DNA from: Sphingomonas oligophenolica
GTDB lineage: Bacteria; Pseudomonadota; Alphaproteobacteria; Sphingomonadales; Sphingomonadaceae
DNA: 64,000 nucleotides
NCBI RefSeq assembly: GCF_006438955.1
Contig: NZ_RCZK01000006.1
Location: forward strand, 124,001-188,000
Direction: 5' to 3'
A model generated the notes under the pieces. It was not told the origin of the DNA. It ran no database searches and worked only from the letters and a program-made list of their open reading frames with translations. This document shows positions 25,414-34,017 of the stretch, one piece after another. A program made the translations under genes and the position numbers. The stretch's first letter is position 1. Each line of letters starts with the position of its first letter.

Positions 25414-26520
25414 ATGCGAGTCGGTGTTCCCAAGGAAATCAAGAACCACGAATACCGCGTCGGGCTGACGCCGCCGTCAGTCTCCGAACTTGTCGCCGCC
25501 GGCCACGAGGTCGTCGTCGAGACGCAGGCGGGGATGGGAATCGATTTCGACGATCAGGATTATGTCGACGTGGGCGCGACGATCCTGCCCGACGCCAAAT
25601 CGGTATTCGCCGCCGCCGACATGATCGTGAAGGTCAAGGAACCCCAGCCGAGAGAAATCGCGATGCTCGAATCGCGCCACTTGCTCTTCACCTACCTCCA
25701 TCTCGCCGCTGACAAGCCGCAGGCCGAGGGCCTGATGAGGTCGGGCGCGACCTGCATCGCGTACGAGACCGTCACCGGCCCGCGCGGCGGGTTGCCGCTG
25801 CTCAAGCCGATGAGCGAAGTTGCAGGGCGGATGTCGGTCCAGGTCGGCGCGCATTATCTCGAAAAGGAACAGGGCGGTCGCGGTGTCCTGCTCGGTGGTG
25901 TCCCGGGCGTCGCGCCAGCCAAGGTCGCGATCCTCGGCGGCGGCGTCTCGGGGGTCAACGCCGCGCAGATGGCAGTGGGCATGCGCGCCGACGTCACGAT
26001 CTACGATATCAGCAACGACCGACTCGCCGAACTCGACATGTTCTTCTCGAGCCAGATCAAGACCGCCTATGCCAGCAAGGCGGCAATCGCAGCGGCGGTG
26101 AAGAACGCGCACCTCGTGATCGGTGCGGTTCTCGTCCCCGGTGCGGCCGCCCCCAAGCTCGTCACGCGCGAGATGATCAAGACGATGAAGCGTGGCGCGG
26201 TGGTCGTCGATATCGCGATCGACCAGGGCGGTTGTTTCGAGACCAGCCACGCGACGACGCACCAGGATCCGGTGTTCGAGGTCGACGGGGTGATCCATTA
26301 TTGCGTTGCCAACATGCCCGGCGCGGTCGCGCGCACCAGCGCGTTCGCGCTCAACAACGCGACGCTACCCTTCGCGCTCAAGCTCGCGAACATGGGTGCC
26401 GAAGCCGCGATGAAGGCGGACCCGCATCTCGCCGCCGGGCTCAACGTCTACCAAGGCAAGATCACCTTCAAGGCGGTCGCGGACGACCTCGATCTTCCCT
26501 ATCAGGCGTGGAATGGCTAA
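25414..26520 (+). CDS. ald: Alanine dehydrogenase
   Basis: A 368-residue NAD-dependent enzyme that interconverts L-alanine and pyruvate plus ammonia. It starts MRVGVPKEIKNHEYRVGLTPP, the N-terminal signature that holds the substrate Arg and Lys residues. It carries VAPAKVAILGGGVSGVNAA (Rossmann dinucleotide loop) and VDIAIDQGGCFETSHATTHQDPVF in the catalytic C-terminal half. CGGAG lies nine bases before the ATG. It lies opposite an Lrp-family regulator, so it is probably induced by alanine. Confidence 0.96.
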   Translation: MRVGVPKEIKNHEYRVGLTPPSVSELVAAGHEVVVETQAGMGIDFDDQDYVDVGATILPDAKSVFAAADMIVKVKEPQPREIAMLESRHLLFTYLHLAADKPQAEGLMRSGATCIAYETVTGPRGGLPLLKPMSEVAGRMSVQVGAHYLEKEQGGRGVLLGGVPGVAPAKVAILGGGVSGVNAAQMAVGMRADVTIYDISNDRLAELDMFFSSQIKTAYASKAAIAAAVKNAHLVIGAVLVPGAAAPKLVTREMIKTMKRGAVVVDIAIDQGGCFETSHATTHQDPVFEVDGVIHYCVANMPGAVARTSAFALNNATLPFALKLANMGAEAAMKADPHLAAGLNVYQGKITFKAVADDLDLPYQAWNG

Positions 26521-26537
26521 CGGGAACGAATAAGGAA

Positions 26538-26573
26538 CATGGGGGTTGATACAGCGACCGGGTCAACCCCATG
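26538..26573 (+). terminator. Hairpin after ald (candidate terminator)
   Basis: CATGGGGGTTGA pairs with TCAACCCCATG (11 bp with one bulged G) around a short loop, 18 nt after the ald stop. It lacks a clear T tract, so it may be a Rho-aided or stability hairpin. Confidence 0.4.
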
Positions 26574-26666
26574 ATCCAATCCAGCGATCACTCTAGGATC
26601 ACCGGTCTAGGACAAGAACAAACTCGCCCCCCTTCGTTCTGGCTCGCGGCAGAAGATTGGCGTGAA

Positions 26667-27317
26667 CTACGGTGCCTCGGCGCGGGTCGTGGCCTCGTCC
26701 TGCAGCGCCAGGAACTTGTCCAGAATCGCCAGCCGCATCGCGATATCGCGCCGGTACGACACCCCCGCGGGAGATAGTTCCAGAGCGCGCGCCCAATAGC
26801 GCCGCGCCCGCGCGAAATCGCCCGCTTCGATATAGGCCTGTCCCAGGAAGAATGGCGGCGCGGGGTGTTGCGGCGACACCCGCGCCGCCTGCTGGAACGC
26901 GAACAACGCAGGCGGCGAGACCTGCTCGCCATCATGCGCGACCAGCGCATTGCCCAGCCCGACCCATAGTAGCAGGCTGTTGGGGATCTTGTGGAGCCCG
27001 CCCAGGATCACCCAAACCGCCGATCGCTCGTCGCCAGTGCGCGCCATCGCGTCAGCCGCGATCAGATACGCGCCATCCCCGGTAAACCGCCCGAGCATCC
27101 GATCGCGCAGGTCGATCAGCGCCGGATCGGGCGCTGCGGGCACGATCATCGGCTGCGCCGGGCTCGCGCCCAGCGTCGGCCTGCCCTGCAAAGCATAACC
27201 CGCGCCCGCGAGCATCAGCGCCGATCCGATCATCGACCACAGCGTCCGCTTGACGCCGAGCAACACCATCGCGCCGAACGCGGCGACGCCGAGCACGAGG
27301 AGGAACAGCCACCCCAT
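26667..27317 (-). CDS. ccmI: Cytochrome c maturation TPR protein CcmI/CycH-like
   Basis: A 216-residue protein that starts with two membrane helices (MGWLFLLVLGVAAFGAMVLLG, then WSMIGSALMLAGAGYAL). These are followed by a periplasmic tetratricopeptide-like region, with helix pairs such as AQPMIVPAAPDPALIDLRDR and AYIEAGDFARARRYWARALELSP. This is the short CcmI type, which holds apocytochrome c for heme ligation. The start overlaps the end of the CcmH gene. It is the last gene of the ccm operon here. Confidence 0.85.
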   Translation of the reverse strand: MGWLFLLVLGVAAFGAMVLLGVKRTLWSMIGSALMLAGAGYALQGRPTLGASPAQPMIVPAAPDPALIDLRDRMLGRFTGDGAYLIAADAMARTGDERSAVWVILGGLHKIPNSLLLWVGLGNALVAHDGEQVSPPALFAFQQAARVSPQHPAPPFFLGQAYIEAGDFARARRYWARALELSPAGVSYRRDIAMRLAILDKFLALQDEATTRAEAP

Positions 27318-27727
27318 CAGCGCGGCCGCCGCCGGAAACTCTGCCGCGCGAGCAGCGCACCGACCGCGAGCAACACGATCGGCGCAAGCCACAACGGCCA
27401 TGTCACCGCCGACAGCGGCGGGTCATAGGTGACGTAATCACCGTAGCGCTGGATCAGCCACGCGCGGATCGACGCGGGGTTTTCCCCCTTGGCGATCCGC
27501 TCGCGCACCAGCGAACGCATGTCGCCCGCCAGGCTCGCGTCGCTGTCGGCGATCGACTGCCCCTGGCAGACCAGGCAGCGCAGCGTTTCCATCAGCGCCT
27601 TCGCGGTGGCTTCCTGGGCCGGATCGCGCAGCTGGGTATAGGCTAGCGCCGCGGGCGGCGTGCTGGGATCGGCGAGAACCGGGGCTGCCAGCGCGATGCA
27701 CAACGCTGCCATCGCAGCGCGCCTCAC
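27317..27727 (-). CDS. ccmH: Cytochrome c maturation thiol oxidoreductase CcmH
   Basis: A 136-residue periplasmic protein. The signal peptide MRRAAMAALCIALAAPVLA is followed by ETLRCLVCQGQSIADSDASLA, containing the CcmH LRCxxCQ motif that keeps apocytochrome haem-binding cysteines reduced. A C-terminal membrane helix is at about residues 106-125. The GTG start at 27727 overlaps the CcmG stop (GTGA) and gives a positively charged signal N-terminus; an ATG five codons later is possible. Confidence 0.9.
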   Translation of the reverse strand: MRRAAMAALCIALAAPVLADPSTPPAALAYTQLRDPAQEATAKALMETLRCLVCQGQSIADSDASLAGDMRSLVRERIAKGENPASIRAWLIQRYGDYVTYDPPLSAVTWPLWLAPIVLLAVGALLARQSFRRRPR

Positions 27728-28251
27728 TTCGCGTTCCTCACCGCGGCGGCGATGTCGTCGACATCCTCGGCGCGGATATCGCCGACATGCTGGAGGACGA
27801 TCGTGCCCGCGCCATCGACCACGAAGCTTTCGGGCACCCCTGACGACCCCAGCGCCACCTGTACCGCGCTGCGCTGGTCGTCGCCGATCCGCTCGTACGG
27901 GTCGCCGTTGCGGCGCAGGAACCCCAAAAGGTCCTCGCGCGTGTCGCGAATCGCGATGCCCTCGATCGGCACCCCCATCGCCTTCAACCGCATCAGTTGC
28001 GGCGCTTCCGCGATGCACGGCACGCACCAGCTCGCGAAGACGTTGACGAGATGCGGCCGACCCGCAGTCAGCGTCGCGGTGGCGAGTCCGGGTTTGCCGG
28101 GGACCATCCCGGGCAGGGTAAAATTGGGGATCGGCTTGCCGATCATCGCGGAACGCACGGTGCGGTCGGCGGGCCGGAACAGCCCCGCCGCGACCACCGC
28201 GAACAGCAGCGCGAATACCGCGAGCGGCAGCCACAGCATCCAGCGCTTCAT
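27724..28251 (-). CDS. ccmG: Cytochrome c maturation thioredoxin CcmG/DsbE
   Basis: A 175-residue membrane-anchored thioredoxin. One N-terminal helix (MLWLPLAVFALLFAVVAAGLF) is followed by a thioredoxin fold with the redox motif WCVPC at about residue 74-78 and the cis-proline region GVPESFVVD. It reduces CcmH and apocytochrome c in the periplasm. The ATG at 28251 overlaps the CcmF stop by four bases. Confidence 0.93.
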   Translation of the reverse strand: MKRWMLWLPLAVFALLFAVVAAGLFRPADRTVRSAMIGKPIPNFTLPGMVPGKPGLATATLTAGRPHLVNVFASWCVPCIAEAPQLMRLKAMGVPIEGIAIRDTREDLLGFLRRNGDPYERIGDDQRSAVQVALGSSGVPESFVVDGAGTIVLQHVGDIRAEDVDDIAAAVRNAK

Positions 28252-30290
28252 GCCGCGGCCCATCGCGCGTCTTCCTCGCGTCGTGCGGTCCGCGCCGCGC
28301 GTCGCCACCGCCCTAGCAATGCCAACGCGCCCCCCAACGCGATCAGCGCGCCGCCGAACCAGATCAGCGTCACGAACGGCTTCCACCACAGCCGCAGCTG
28401 CCAGCGACCCTGATCGTCGGGCTGGCCGAGCACGGTATAGAGCTGCCCGTCCCACCGCGTCGCGATCGCGCTTTCGTTGGTCGTCGTCACCGGGTTGGCG
28501 AAATAGCGCGATTGCGGGCGGAGCACGATCGTCTGATCGCCGCGCGTCGCGGTCAATTGCGCCTCGAGCGCGGAATAATTCTCACCGACGACGGGCTTGA
28601 TCCCGTCGAGGACGACGCTGAACGGCCCCGCCTTGACCGGTTCACCCACCCGCGCCGCGACGAGCGTTTCGGTCGTGAACGCGCTGTCCGATGCCATCCC
28701 CGCCAGGCTCACCGCGATCCCGAGATGCGCCACGACCATGCCATAGGTGAACAGCGGGGTGCGGCGCAGGTTGCGACCCCACAGGGGCGCGACGCTCGCG
28801 ATGGCGAGCCCCGCGGCGAGCGACAGCCCGAGGAGCGGCAGGATGCCGATCGACGCGAAGACGACAAGCCCCGCCGCGACGAAGCATGCCACCGCGATCG
28901 GCCACATCATCCGCGCCGCGACCGCCTGCCCGTCGTCGCGCCGCCAGCGCAGCAGCGGACCCGCGCCCATCACCGCGACGAGGATCAACGCGATCGGACC
29001 GACCGTCTTGTCGAAGAATGGCGCGCCTACCGACAACTGGACGCCAAACCCCGCTGCGACGATCGGGTAGAGCGTGCCGATCAGAACGACGCCCAGGATG
29101 ACCGACAGCAACAGGTTGTTCGCCACCAGCGCGCCCTCGCGACTGAAGAGCTCGAAGCTATTGCCCGCGCGCACCGTCCCGACGCGGGCCGCGAACAGCG
29201 CGAGCGCTCCGCCGATGTAGATCGCCAGCAGCACCAGGATGAACGCGCCGCGCTTGGGATCGACCGCGAAGGCGTGGACGCTGGTCAGGATGCCCGATCG
29301 GACCAGGAAGGTCCCGATCATCGACATCGAAAACGCGACCACCGCGAGCATCACCGTCCACGCGCGCAGCCCATCGCGGGTCGCGAGCACCGTCACCGAA
29401 TGGAGCAGCGCGGTCGCCGCGAGCCATGGCATCAGCGAGGCGTTCTCGACCGGGTCCCAGAACCACCAGCCGCCCCAGCCGAGTTCGTAATACGCCCAAT
29501 ACGACCCTGCGGTGATGCCGAGCGTCAGGAATATCCACGCGCCCAGCACCCACGGCCGCATCGCGCGCGCAAAGGCGGGGCCGACATCGCGCGTGATCAG
29601 CGCGCCGACCGCGAAGCTGAATGCGACGGAGATACCGACATAGCCGATGTAGAGCGTCGGCGGATGGAACGCCAAGCCGGGATCCTGAAGCAGCGGATTG
29701 AGCCCCAGCCCGTCGGCGGGAGCGGGGCTGATCCGGTCGAACGGATTCGAGGAAAAAAGGAGGAAGGCGTAGAAGCCGAGCGCGATTCCCGCCTGTGCGC
29801 CGAGCGTCGCGATCAGTGTTCGTTCGGGCAGGCGGCGTTCGAGGATCGCGACCGCGCCGCCCGCAAGCCCCAGGATCGTGACCCAGAGCAGCATCGACCC
29901 CTCGTGGTTTCCCCACGCGCCCGCGAACTTGTAGAGCCAGGGTTTCGCCGAATGGCTGTTCTCGACGACCAGCTTCACGCTCATGTCCGAATTCAGGAAC
30001 ACCCCGATCAGCATCGCCATCGCCACGGCTATCATCAGCCCCTGGACGATCGCAATCGGACGCACAGCCGTCAGGATCTCGGTGTTGACGTCCTGGTGTT
30101 CACGCCCTTCGACAAGCTCAGCGCGAACGGTGGTGGGCGCGGCTGCGTCCTGCTCTTCCGTTCGTGCTGAGCCTGTCGAAGCACGTGGCCCACCGCTGGC
30201 CGCGCGCAATCCCAACGCCGCCATCACCAGTTGCAACGCGGCGAGCGCGGCGGCGAACCATAGCGCGGCGAGGCCAGCCTCGGCCATCAT
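28248..30290 (-). CDS. ccmF: Cytochrome c heme lyase CcmF
   Basis: A 680-residue multi-span membrane protein of the CcmF family, the lyase that attaches heme to apocytochrome c. The WWD-type periplasmic domain is WGGWWFWDPVENASLMPW (about residues 250-270), with many hydrophobic helices on both sides. Residues 36-63 (RASTGSARTEE ... ELVEGREH) are encoded by an inverted repeat pair, an insertion between helix one and helix two that is not expected in the family. The gene ends overlapping ccmG and starts overlapping ccmE. Confidence 0.94.
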   Translation of the reverse strand: MMAEAGLAALWFAAALAALQLVMAALGLRAASGGPRASTGSARTEEQDAAAPTTVRAELVEGREHQDVNTEILTAVRPIAIVQGLMIAVAMAMLIGVFLNSDMSVKLVVENSHSAKPWLYKFAGAWGNHEGSMLLWVTILGLAGGAVAILERRLPERTLIATLGAQAGIALGFYAFLLFSSNPFDRISPAPADGLGLNPLLQDPGLAFHPPTLYIGYVGISVAFSFAVGALITRDVGPAFARAMRPWVLGAWIFLTLGITAGSYWAYYELGWGGWWFWDPVENASLMPWLAATALLHSVTVLATRDGLRAWTVMLAVVAFSMSMIGTFLVRSGILTSVHAFAVDPKRGAFILVLLAIYIGGALALFAARVGTVRAGNSFELFSREGALVANNLLLSVILGVVLIGTLYPIVAAGFGVQLSVGAPFFDKTVGPIALILVAVMGAGPLLRWRRDDGQAVAARMMWPIAVACFVAAGLVVFASIGILPLLGLSLAAGLAIASVAPLWGRNLRRTPLFTYGMVVAHLGIAVSLAGMASDSAFTTETLVAARVGEPVKAGPFSVVLDGIKPVVGENYSALEAQLTATRGDQTIVLRPQSRYFANPVTTTNESAIATRWDGQLYTVLGQPDDQGRWQLRLWWKPFVTLIWFGGALIALGGALALLGRWRRAARTARREEDARWAAA
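30103..30185. repeat. Inverted repeat pair inside ccmF coding sequence
   Basis: Two arms, CGCCCTTCGACAAGCTCAGC at 30103-30122 (continuing to 30130) and its inverted partner at 30158-30185 (CCGTTCGTGCTGAGCCTGTC...), flank a 27-nt spacer. The core TTCGACAAGCTCAG/CTGAGC-TGTCGAA is the palindromic element common in sphingomonad and other proteobacterial intergenic regions. It is in frame within ccmF and encodes about 28 residues. Confidence 0.8.
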
Positions 30291-30721
30291 CGCACGAGCG
30301 TCTTGGTTTCGTGCATCGCGCCCGCAACCTCTGGTGGCATGTATTTCTCGTCGTGCTTGGCGAGCAAATTGGTTGCGGTGAAGCTGCGATCGGCGTTGAA
30401 ATGCCCCTCGGCGACGACGCCCGATTTTTCGCGGAACAGGTCGGGGACGATTCCGGCGAAGGTGACCGAGGTGGTACCCTTGCCGTCGGTGACGACGAAG
30501 TGGACGGTGACGCCATCGGCGGCCCGTGCGACGCTGTTCGCGGCGACCATCCCGCCCAATCGCACCGCCTTGCCGGGGGGCGGACCGTCGCGCAAAGCAT
30601 CAGAAGGCGAATAGAAGAACGCCGCCTGATCCTTCAACGCCGACAGCGCAAGCAGTCCCGCCGCGACCACCGCCGCGAGCGCAAGCAGGGCCAGCGTGAG
30701 GCGTTGATGCTTCGCCTTCAT
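30287..30721 (-). CDS. ccmE: Periplasmic heme chaperone CcmE
   Basis: A 144-residue protein with an N-terminal membrane anchor (residues 8-29) and an OB-fold domain. The heme-binding residue is H123 with Y127 in LLAKHDEKYMPP, the H-x3-Y signature of CcmE. It carries heme covalently from CcmC to CcmF. The gene overlaps the starts or stops of both neighbours. Confidence 0.95.
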   Translation of the reverse strand: MKAKHQRLTLALLALAAVVAAGLLALSALKDQAAFFYSPSDALRDGPPPGKAVRLGGMVAANSVARAADGVTVHFVVTDGKGTTSVTFAGIVPDLFREKSGVVAEGHFNADRSFTATNLLAKHDEKYMPPEVAGAMHETKTLVR

Positions 30722-30822
30722 TTCTCCGCGCGCCGCATCGCGCGATAGCTGACCAGCGCCACGACCGCGCCGCCGCCGAGCGTTACGACGTAGGCCGCAA
30801 CGACGAAGGGCCAGGGATTCAT
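30718..30822 (-). CDS. ccmD: Heme exporter subunit CcmD
   Basis: A 34-residue membrane protein, MNPWPFVVAAYVVTLGGG..., with one helix (about residues 5-26) and a basic tail (SYRAMRRAEK). This is the usual size and shape of CcmD, which links CcmC and CcmE. Its stop overlaps the ccmE start and it begins just after the ccmC stop. Confidence 0.85.
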   Translation of the reverse strand: MNPWPFVVAAYVVTLGGGAVVALVSYRAMRRAEK

Positions 30823-30832
30823 GCGGACACCG

Positions 30833-31558
30833 TCACGATCGCGCCATCCGCGCCATCCGCGCCTCGGCCTTCGCGGTCGCCAGCATCGCGCGCATCCGCA
30901 TCAGCACGACGCCGATAAAGAACAAGGTAAATCCCGCCAGCATGATCGGCAGCGGCCACAGGATCGCGCGGTCGATCGTCGACGAGGTCAGGCCGATGCT
31001 CGGCCCCTGGTGCAGCGTGTTCCACCACACCACCGAATAGCGGATGATCGGCAGCAGCACGCTGCCCGCAATCCCGAAAATCGCTGGAATCCGTCCGTCG
31101 CCACCGCGATCCGCATCGGCGCGCGCCAGCGCGATATAGCCGCAATAGACGAAGAACAGCAGCAGCATGCTCGTCAACCGCCCGTCCCATTGCCACCACG
31201 TCCCCCAGGTCGGTCGGCCCCAGATCGATCCGCTGACGAGACAGATCGCGGCGAACAGCGCGCCGGGCAGCGCGATCGCGCGCGCGGCGACCTCCGCCAG
31301 CGGATGCCGCCAAACGAGGAACGCGATGCTCGCGATCGCGATGCCGCTCCATCCGCCCATGCCGAGCCAGGCCGCGGGAACATGGACGTAGAGGATGCGG
31401 ACGCTGTCGCCCTGCAGATAGTCGGGCGGGGTCTGCGTCAGTCCCGCCCAGCAGCCCAGCGCGATCAGCGCGATACCCACCCACGTCAGCGCGCCCGTCA
31501 GGGGGCGAGCGATCTTCAGGAACCGGGTCGGATTGGCAAGGGCATGGAGAGCAGGCAC
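30833..31558 (-). CDS. ccmC: Heme transporter/handling protein CcmC
   Basis: A 241-residue integral membrane protein with six helices and the WWD-type motif WGTWWQWDGRLTSML (about residues 116-130). CcmC presents heme to CcmE with two conserved His residues in the adjacent periplasmic loops (VHVPAAW and WNTLHQGPS). It is the first ccm gene of the operon; ccmA and ccmB are not adjacent. About 50 bp separate it from the upstream dehydrogenase gene. Confidence 0.94.
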   Translation of the reverse strand: MPALHALANPTRFLKIARPLTGALTWVGIALIALGCWAGLTQTPPDYLQGDSVRILYVHVPAAWLGMGGWSGIAIASIAFLVWRHPLAEVAARAIALPGALFAAICLVSGSIWGRPTWGTWWQWDGRLTSMLLLFFVYCGYIALARADADRGGDGRIPAIFGIAGSVLLPIIRYSVVWWNTLHQGPSIGLTSSTIDRAILWPLPIMLAGFTLFFIGVVLMRMRAMLATAKAEARMARMARS

Positions 31559-31609
31559 GGTAGCGACGCGATACGGTGATTCTCGGCGCAGGTCACGCGC
31601 GAAGACCGT

Positions 31610-32662
31610 TCAGGATCTCCCGATCAACCGCCGCGCGATGCTATCGGCAACCTCCGCGGCAGGTGCACCGGTACGATCGCTTTCATCCCACACCTCATTG
31701 AGTCGGGAGGGAATCTTGGCGATTCGCGTCATCACCTCGGCCTCGTCGCCTTGCCCTAGATATTCGAGCCCAACGTTGATGATTCCGCCCGCGTTGATGA
31801 CGTAATCGGGGGCATAGAGGATCCCGCGCTCGTGGAGCCGCGCATAATCCGCGCGGGTCGCGAGCTGGTTGTTCGCGCCACCCGCGACGACCTTGGCGGT
31901 CAGCGTCGGGATCGTCGCCTCGGTCAGGATTGCGCCCAACGCGTTGGGGCTGAAGATATCCGCCTCGACGCCCAGGATCGCGCCCGCGGCGACAGTCTCG
32001 CCGCCGAGCTCCGCCGCCAGCGCCGATGCGCGCGCGGCATCGACGTCGGCGAGCGTCAGCTTCGCGCCGTCCTTTGCGAGCAATTTGGCAAGGCCGCCAC
32101 CGACCGAGCCAACGCCCTGGATCGCGACGTGGACGCCCGTCATGTCATCGCTGCCCAGCGCGCGCTTCGCGGCCGCCTTGACCCCCAGATACACGCCGTG
32201 CGCGGTGTACGGGCCGGGGTCGCCCCCCGCCGCACCGCTCGCGACCGGCAGGCCGGAAACATATTTGGTCTCGCCCGCGATCACCTTCATCCGCGCTTCG
32301 GACATGCCGACATCTTCGGCCGTTACGTACTGGCCGCCGAGCGATTCGACCGCACGGCCGAATGCCTGCAGCTGTTCGGTCGTGATCGTATCGCCCTGCT
32401 TGGCGGCCAGGATCACGCCCTTGCCGCCGCCGAGGTCGAGCCCCGCCATCGCGTTCTTGAAACTCATGCCGCGCGACAGGCGCAGCGCATCGGTGATGGC
32501 ACGCCCGCTATCGGCATAATGCCAGAAGCGCGCGCCCCCCGCGGCAGGCCCAAGCGCGGTGGAATGGATCGCGATGATCGCCTGGAGGCCCGACGCCGGG
32601 TCCGTGAACAGGTGAACGCCTTCGTGGTCGTCGAAGTCGGGGAAACCCCAGCCGTTGGCCAT
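31610..32662 (-). CDS. Leucine dehydrogenase (Glu/Leu/Phe/Val family)
   Basis: A 350-residue NAD-dependent amino-acid dehydrogenase. The substrate loop is PAAGGARFW, the catalytic lysine region is MSFKNAMAGLDLGGGKGVI (two conserved lysines) and the Rossmann loop is AIQGVGSVGGGLAKLL. It interconverts a branched-chain or aromatic amino acid with its 2-keto acid. The length fits leucine/valine dehydrogenases better than glutamate dehydrogenase. The start at 32662 was chosen over the longer frame that runs into the tRNA. Confidence 0.85.
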   Translation of the reverse strand: MANGWGFPDFDDHEGVHLFTDPASGLQAIIAIHSTALGPAAGGARFWHYADSGRAITDALRLSRGMSFKNAMAGLDLGGGKGVILAAKQGDTITTEQLQAFGRAVESLGGQYVTAEDVGMSEARMKVIAGETKYVSGLPVASGAAGGDPGPYTAHGVYLGVKAAAKRALGSDDMTGVHVAIQGVGSVGGGLAKLLAKDGAKLTLADVDAARASALAAELGGETVAAGAILGVEADIFSPNALGAILTEATIPTLTAKVVAGGANNQLATRADYARLHERGILYAPDYVINAGGIINVGLEYLGQGDEAEVMTRIAKIPSRLNEVWDESDRTGAPAAEVADSIARRLIGRS

Positions 32663-32698
32663 GTAATCTCTCGTTGGGCGAGTATTGGGGGAAGAAAA

Positions 32699-32776
32699 TG
32701 GGGCGACCGACGGGACTTGAACCCGCAACATCCGGCATCACAAGCCGACGCTCTAACCAATTGAACTACGATCGCC
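32699..32776 (-). tRNA. tRNA-His (GTG)
   Basis: A cloverleaf with encoded CCA. The anticodon stem TCGGC/GCCGG carries loop TTGTGAT, giving anticodon GTG. The extra 5' G at position -1 pairs with discriminator C73, the hallmark of tRNA-His. Confidence 0.93.
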
Positions 32777-32824
32777 GTGGAGAGCAGCGCCCCTAGCGGG
32801 CGCGCGCTCGTGTCGTCAAGGCTA

Positions 32825-33550
32825 TCAGAAGCGCCCCTCGACCGAAAGCTGGTACCCGCTCCCCGCTGCGACGAACCCCAGCGCGGTCAACGCCTGCGCC
32901 GCAGCGGGATCGCCGGGCACCAACGCCAGCGCGGCATTATACGTCCCCGCCCCCGTTACGCGCAGCGTGATCGTCTCGTTGCCCGATTGGCTCGCCAGCG
33001 GCAGCAGCAGCGCGCCATTGTCGCAGCGCGCATTGCCCGAAACCTCGGCGGGCAGCGGGATCCCAGCGACGTCGCCGCCCAGCGCGGCGATCACCCGCCC
33101 CTCTGCGTCGGTGCACCGATCCCCGACGAACGTCACCGTCACCGCATCGAGCGTCAATTGCGTCACCGGCAGCGGTGCGAACGCGCGCCCCGTCGGCAGC
33201 ACGCCCGACAGTTGATCGACCCCGCGGCGGGTTCGGCTCGATACCAGCGCACCATGGAGTGGGCCCTCGACGCCGCTGCCGCGCCCGTCCACCGCGACGC
33301 GGGCACGCCCGACCAGCAGCGATAGCGGCGACACGCTCGCCTTCAGCGATCCCAGCGCGACATCGCCGAACATCGCATCACGGATCGTCCCGTCCCAGAT
33401 GCTGCCGGTGACGCGCCGCGCGGTGAATCCTTCCTCGCCCAGCCCTGCCCAGCCGAGCGCCAGCCGCATCGGCAGGAACGCGACCAAGCCGATCAGCAAC
33501 AGCCCGGCGAACAACACCGCGGGCCGCGTCCGCAGGCGCAGCCGCGTCAT
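32825..33550 (-). CDS. gspN: Type II secretion protein GspN
   Basis: A 241-residue bitopic protein with one N-terminal helix (residues 10-28) and a periplasmic region. The segment after the helix (RLALGWAGLGEEGFTARRVTGSIWDGTIRDA) and the C-terminal fold match GspN, the accessory subunit found in some T2SS. It is the last gene of the gsp operon, and its ATG overlaps the gspM stop. Confidence 0.8.
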   Translation of the reverse strand: MTRLRLRTRPAVLFAGLLLIGLVAFLPMRLALGWAGLGEEGFTARRVTGSIWDGTIRDAMFGDVALGSLKASVSPLSLLVGRARVAVDGRGSGVEGPLHGALVSSRTRRGVDQLSGVLPTGRAFAPLPVTQLTLDAVTVTFVGDRCTDAEGRVIAALGGDVAGIPLPAEVSGNARCDNGALLLPLASQSGNETITLRVTGAGTYNAALALVPGDPAAAQALTALGFVAAGSGYQLSVEGRF

Positions 33551-34017
33551 GTCGCGCGCGCCTTTAGGACCAGGTCGGCACCGACACTCTTGTCGCCATT
33601 GTCGCGCAGCGTCGCCGCATCGATCAGGATGCCGCGCACTTCGAGCCCTGCGAGCCACCCCGACAGCGCACCGGGTCGTGCCGACTGGATCGTCAAATGC
33701 ACCCGCCCCGCCCCCTGTTCATCCAGCGTCGCGATGGCCAGCCCGGCCTGATCGGCGGCAGCACGGACGGTATCGGCAAGGCTCGCGGTCAACGCGGGCC
33801 GCCGCCCGTTTGCCTTGATCGAATCGACCTCGCCGCGCGTCGTCGCGAGCCGCACCACCGCATCGTCGTACCTCGCTTGCGACGTCTCGAGCCCATCGCG
33901 AACGGGCAAGATGATCCCCGCCCAGAGGATCGTGACGACGAGGAGCGCGGCCATCGCCAGCAACAATCGCCGTTCGCGCAGCGATCGCGCCATGAACCAA
34001 GTGCGCAGGCCGCTCAT
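33547..34017 (-). CDS. gspM: Type II secretion protein GspM
   Basis: A 156-residue inner-membrane protein. After a basic cytoplasmic start (MSGLRTWFMARSLRERRL) comes one helix (LLLAMAALLVVTILWAGIILP) and a small periplasmic ferredoxin-like domain. This size and layout fit GspM, which joins GspL and GspC around the motor. Both ends overlap the neighbouring genes by four bases. Confidence 0.85.
   Translation of the reverse strand: MSGLRTWFMARSLRERRLLLAMAALLVVTILWAGIILPVRDGLETSQARYDDAVVRLATTRGEVDSIKANGRRPALTASLADTVRAAADQAGLAIATLDEQGAGRVHLTIQSARPGALSGWLAGLEVRGILIDAATLRDNGDKSVGADLVLKARAT

Noticed and set aside
26571..26777. 68-codon plus-strand ORF after ald
   Set aside because: It starts inside the ald hairpin, overlaps ccmI antisense and has no recognisable features.
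28512..30170. 552-codon plus-strand frame opposite ccmF
   Set aside because: Antisense to CcmF, rich in Arg/Asp/Glu/His as expected from the complement of a GC-rich gene, with no domain.
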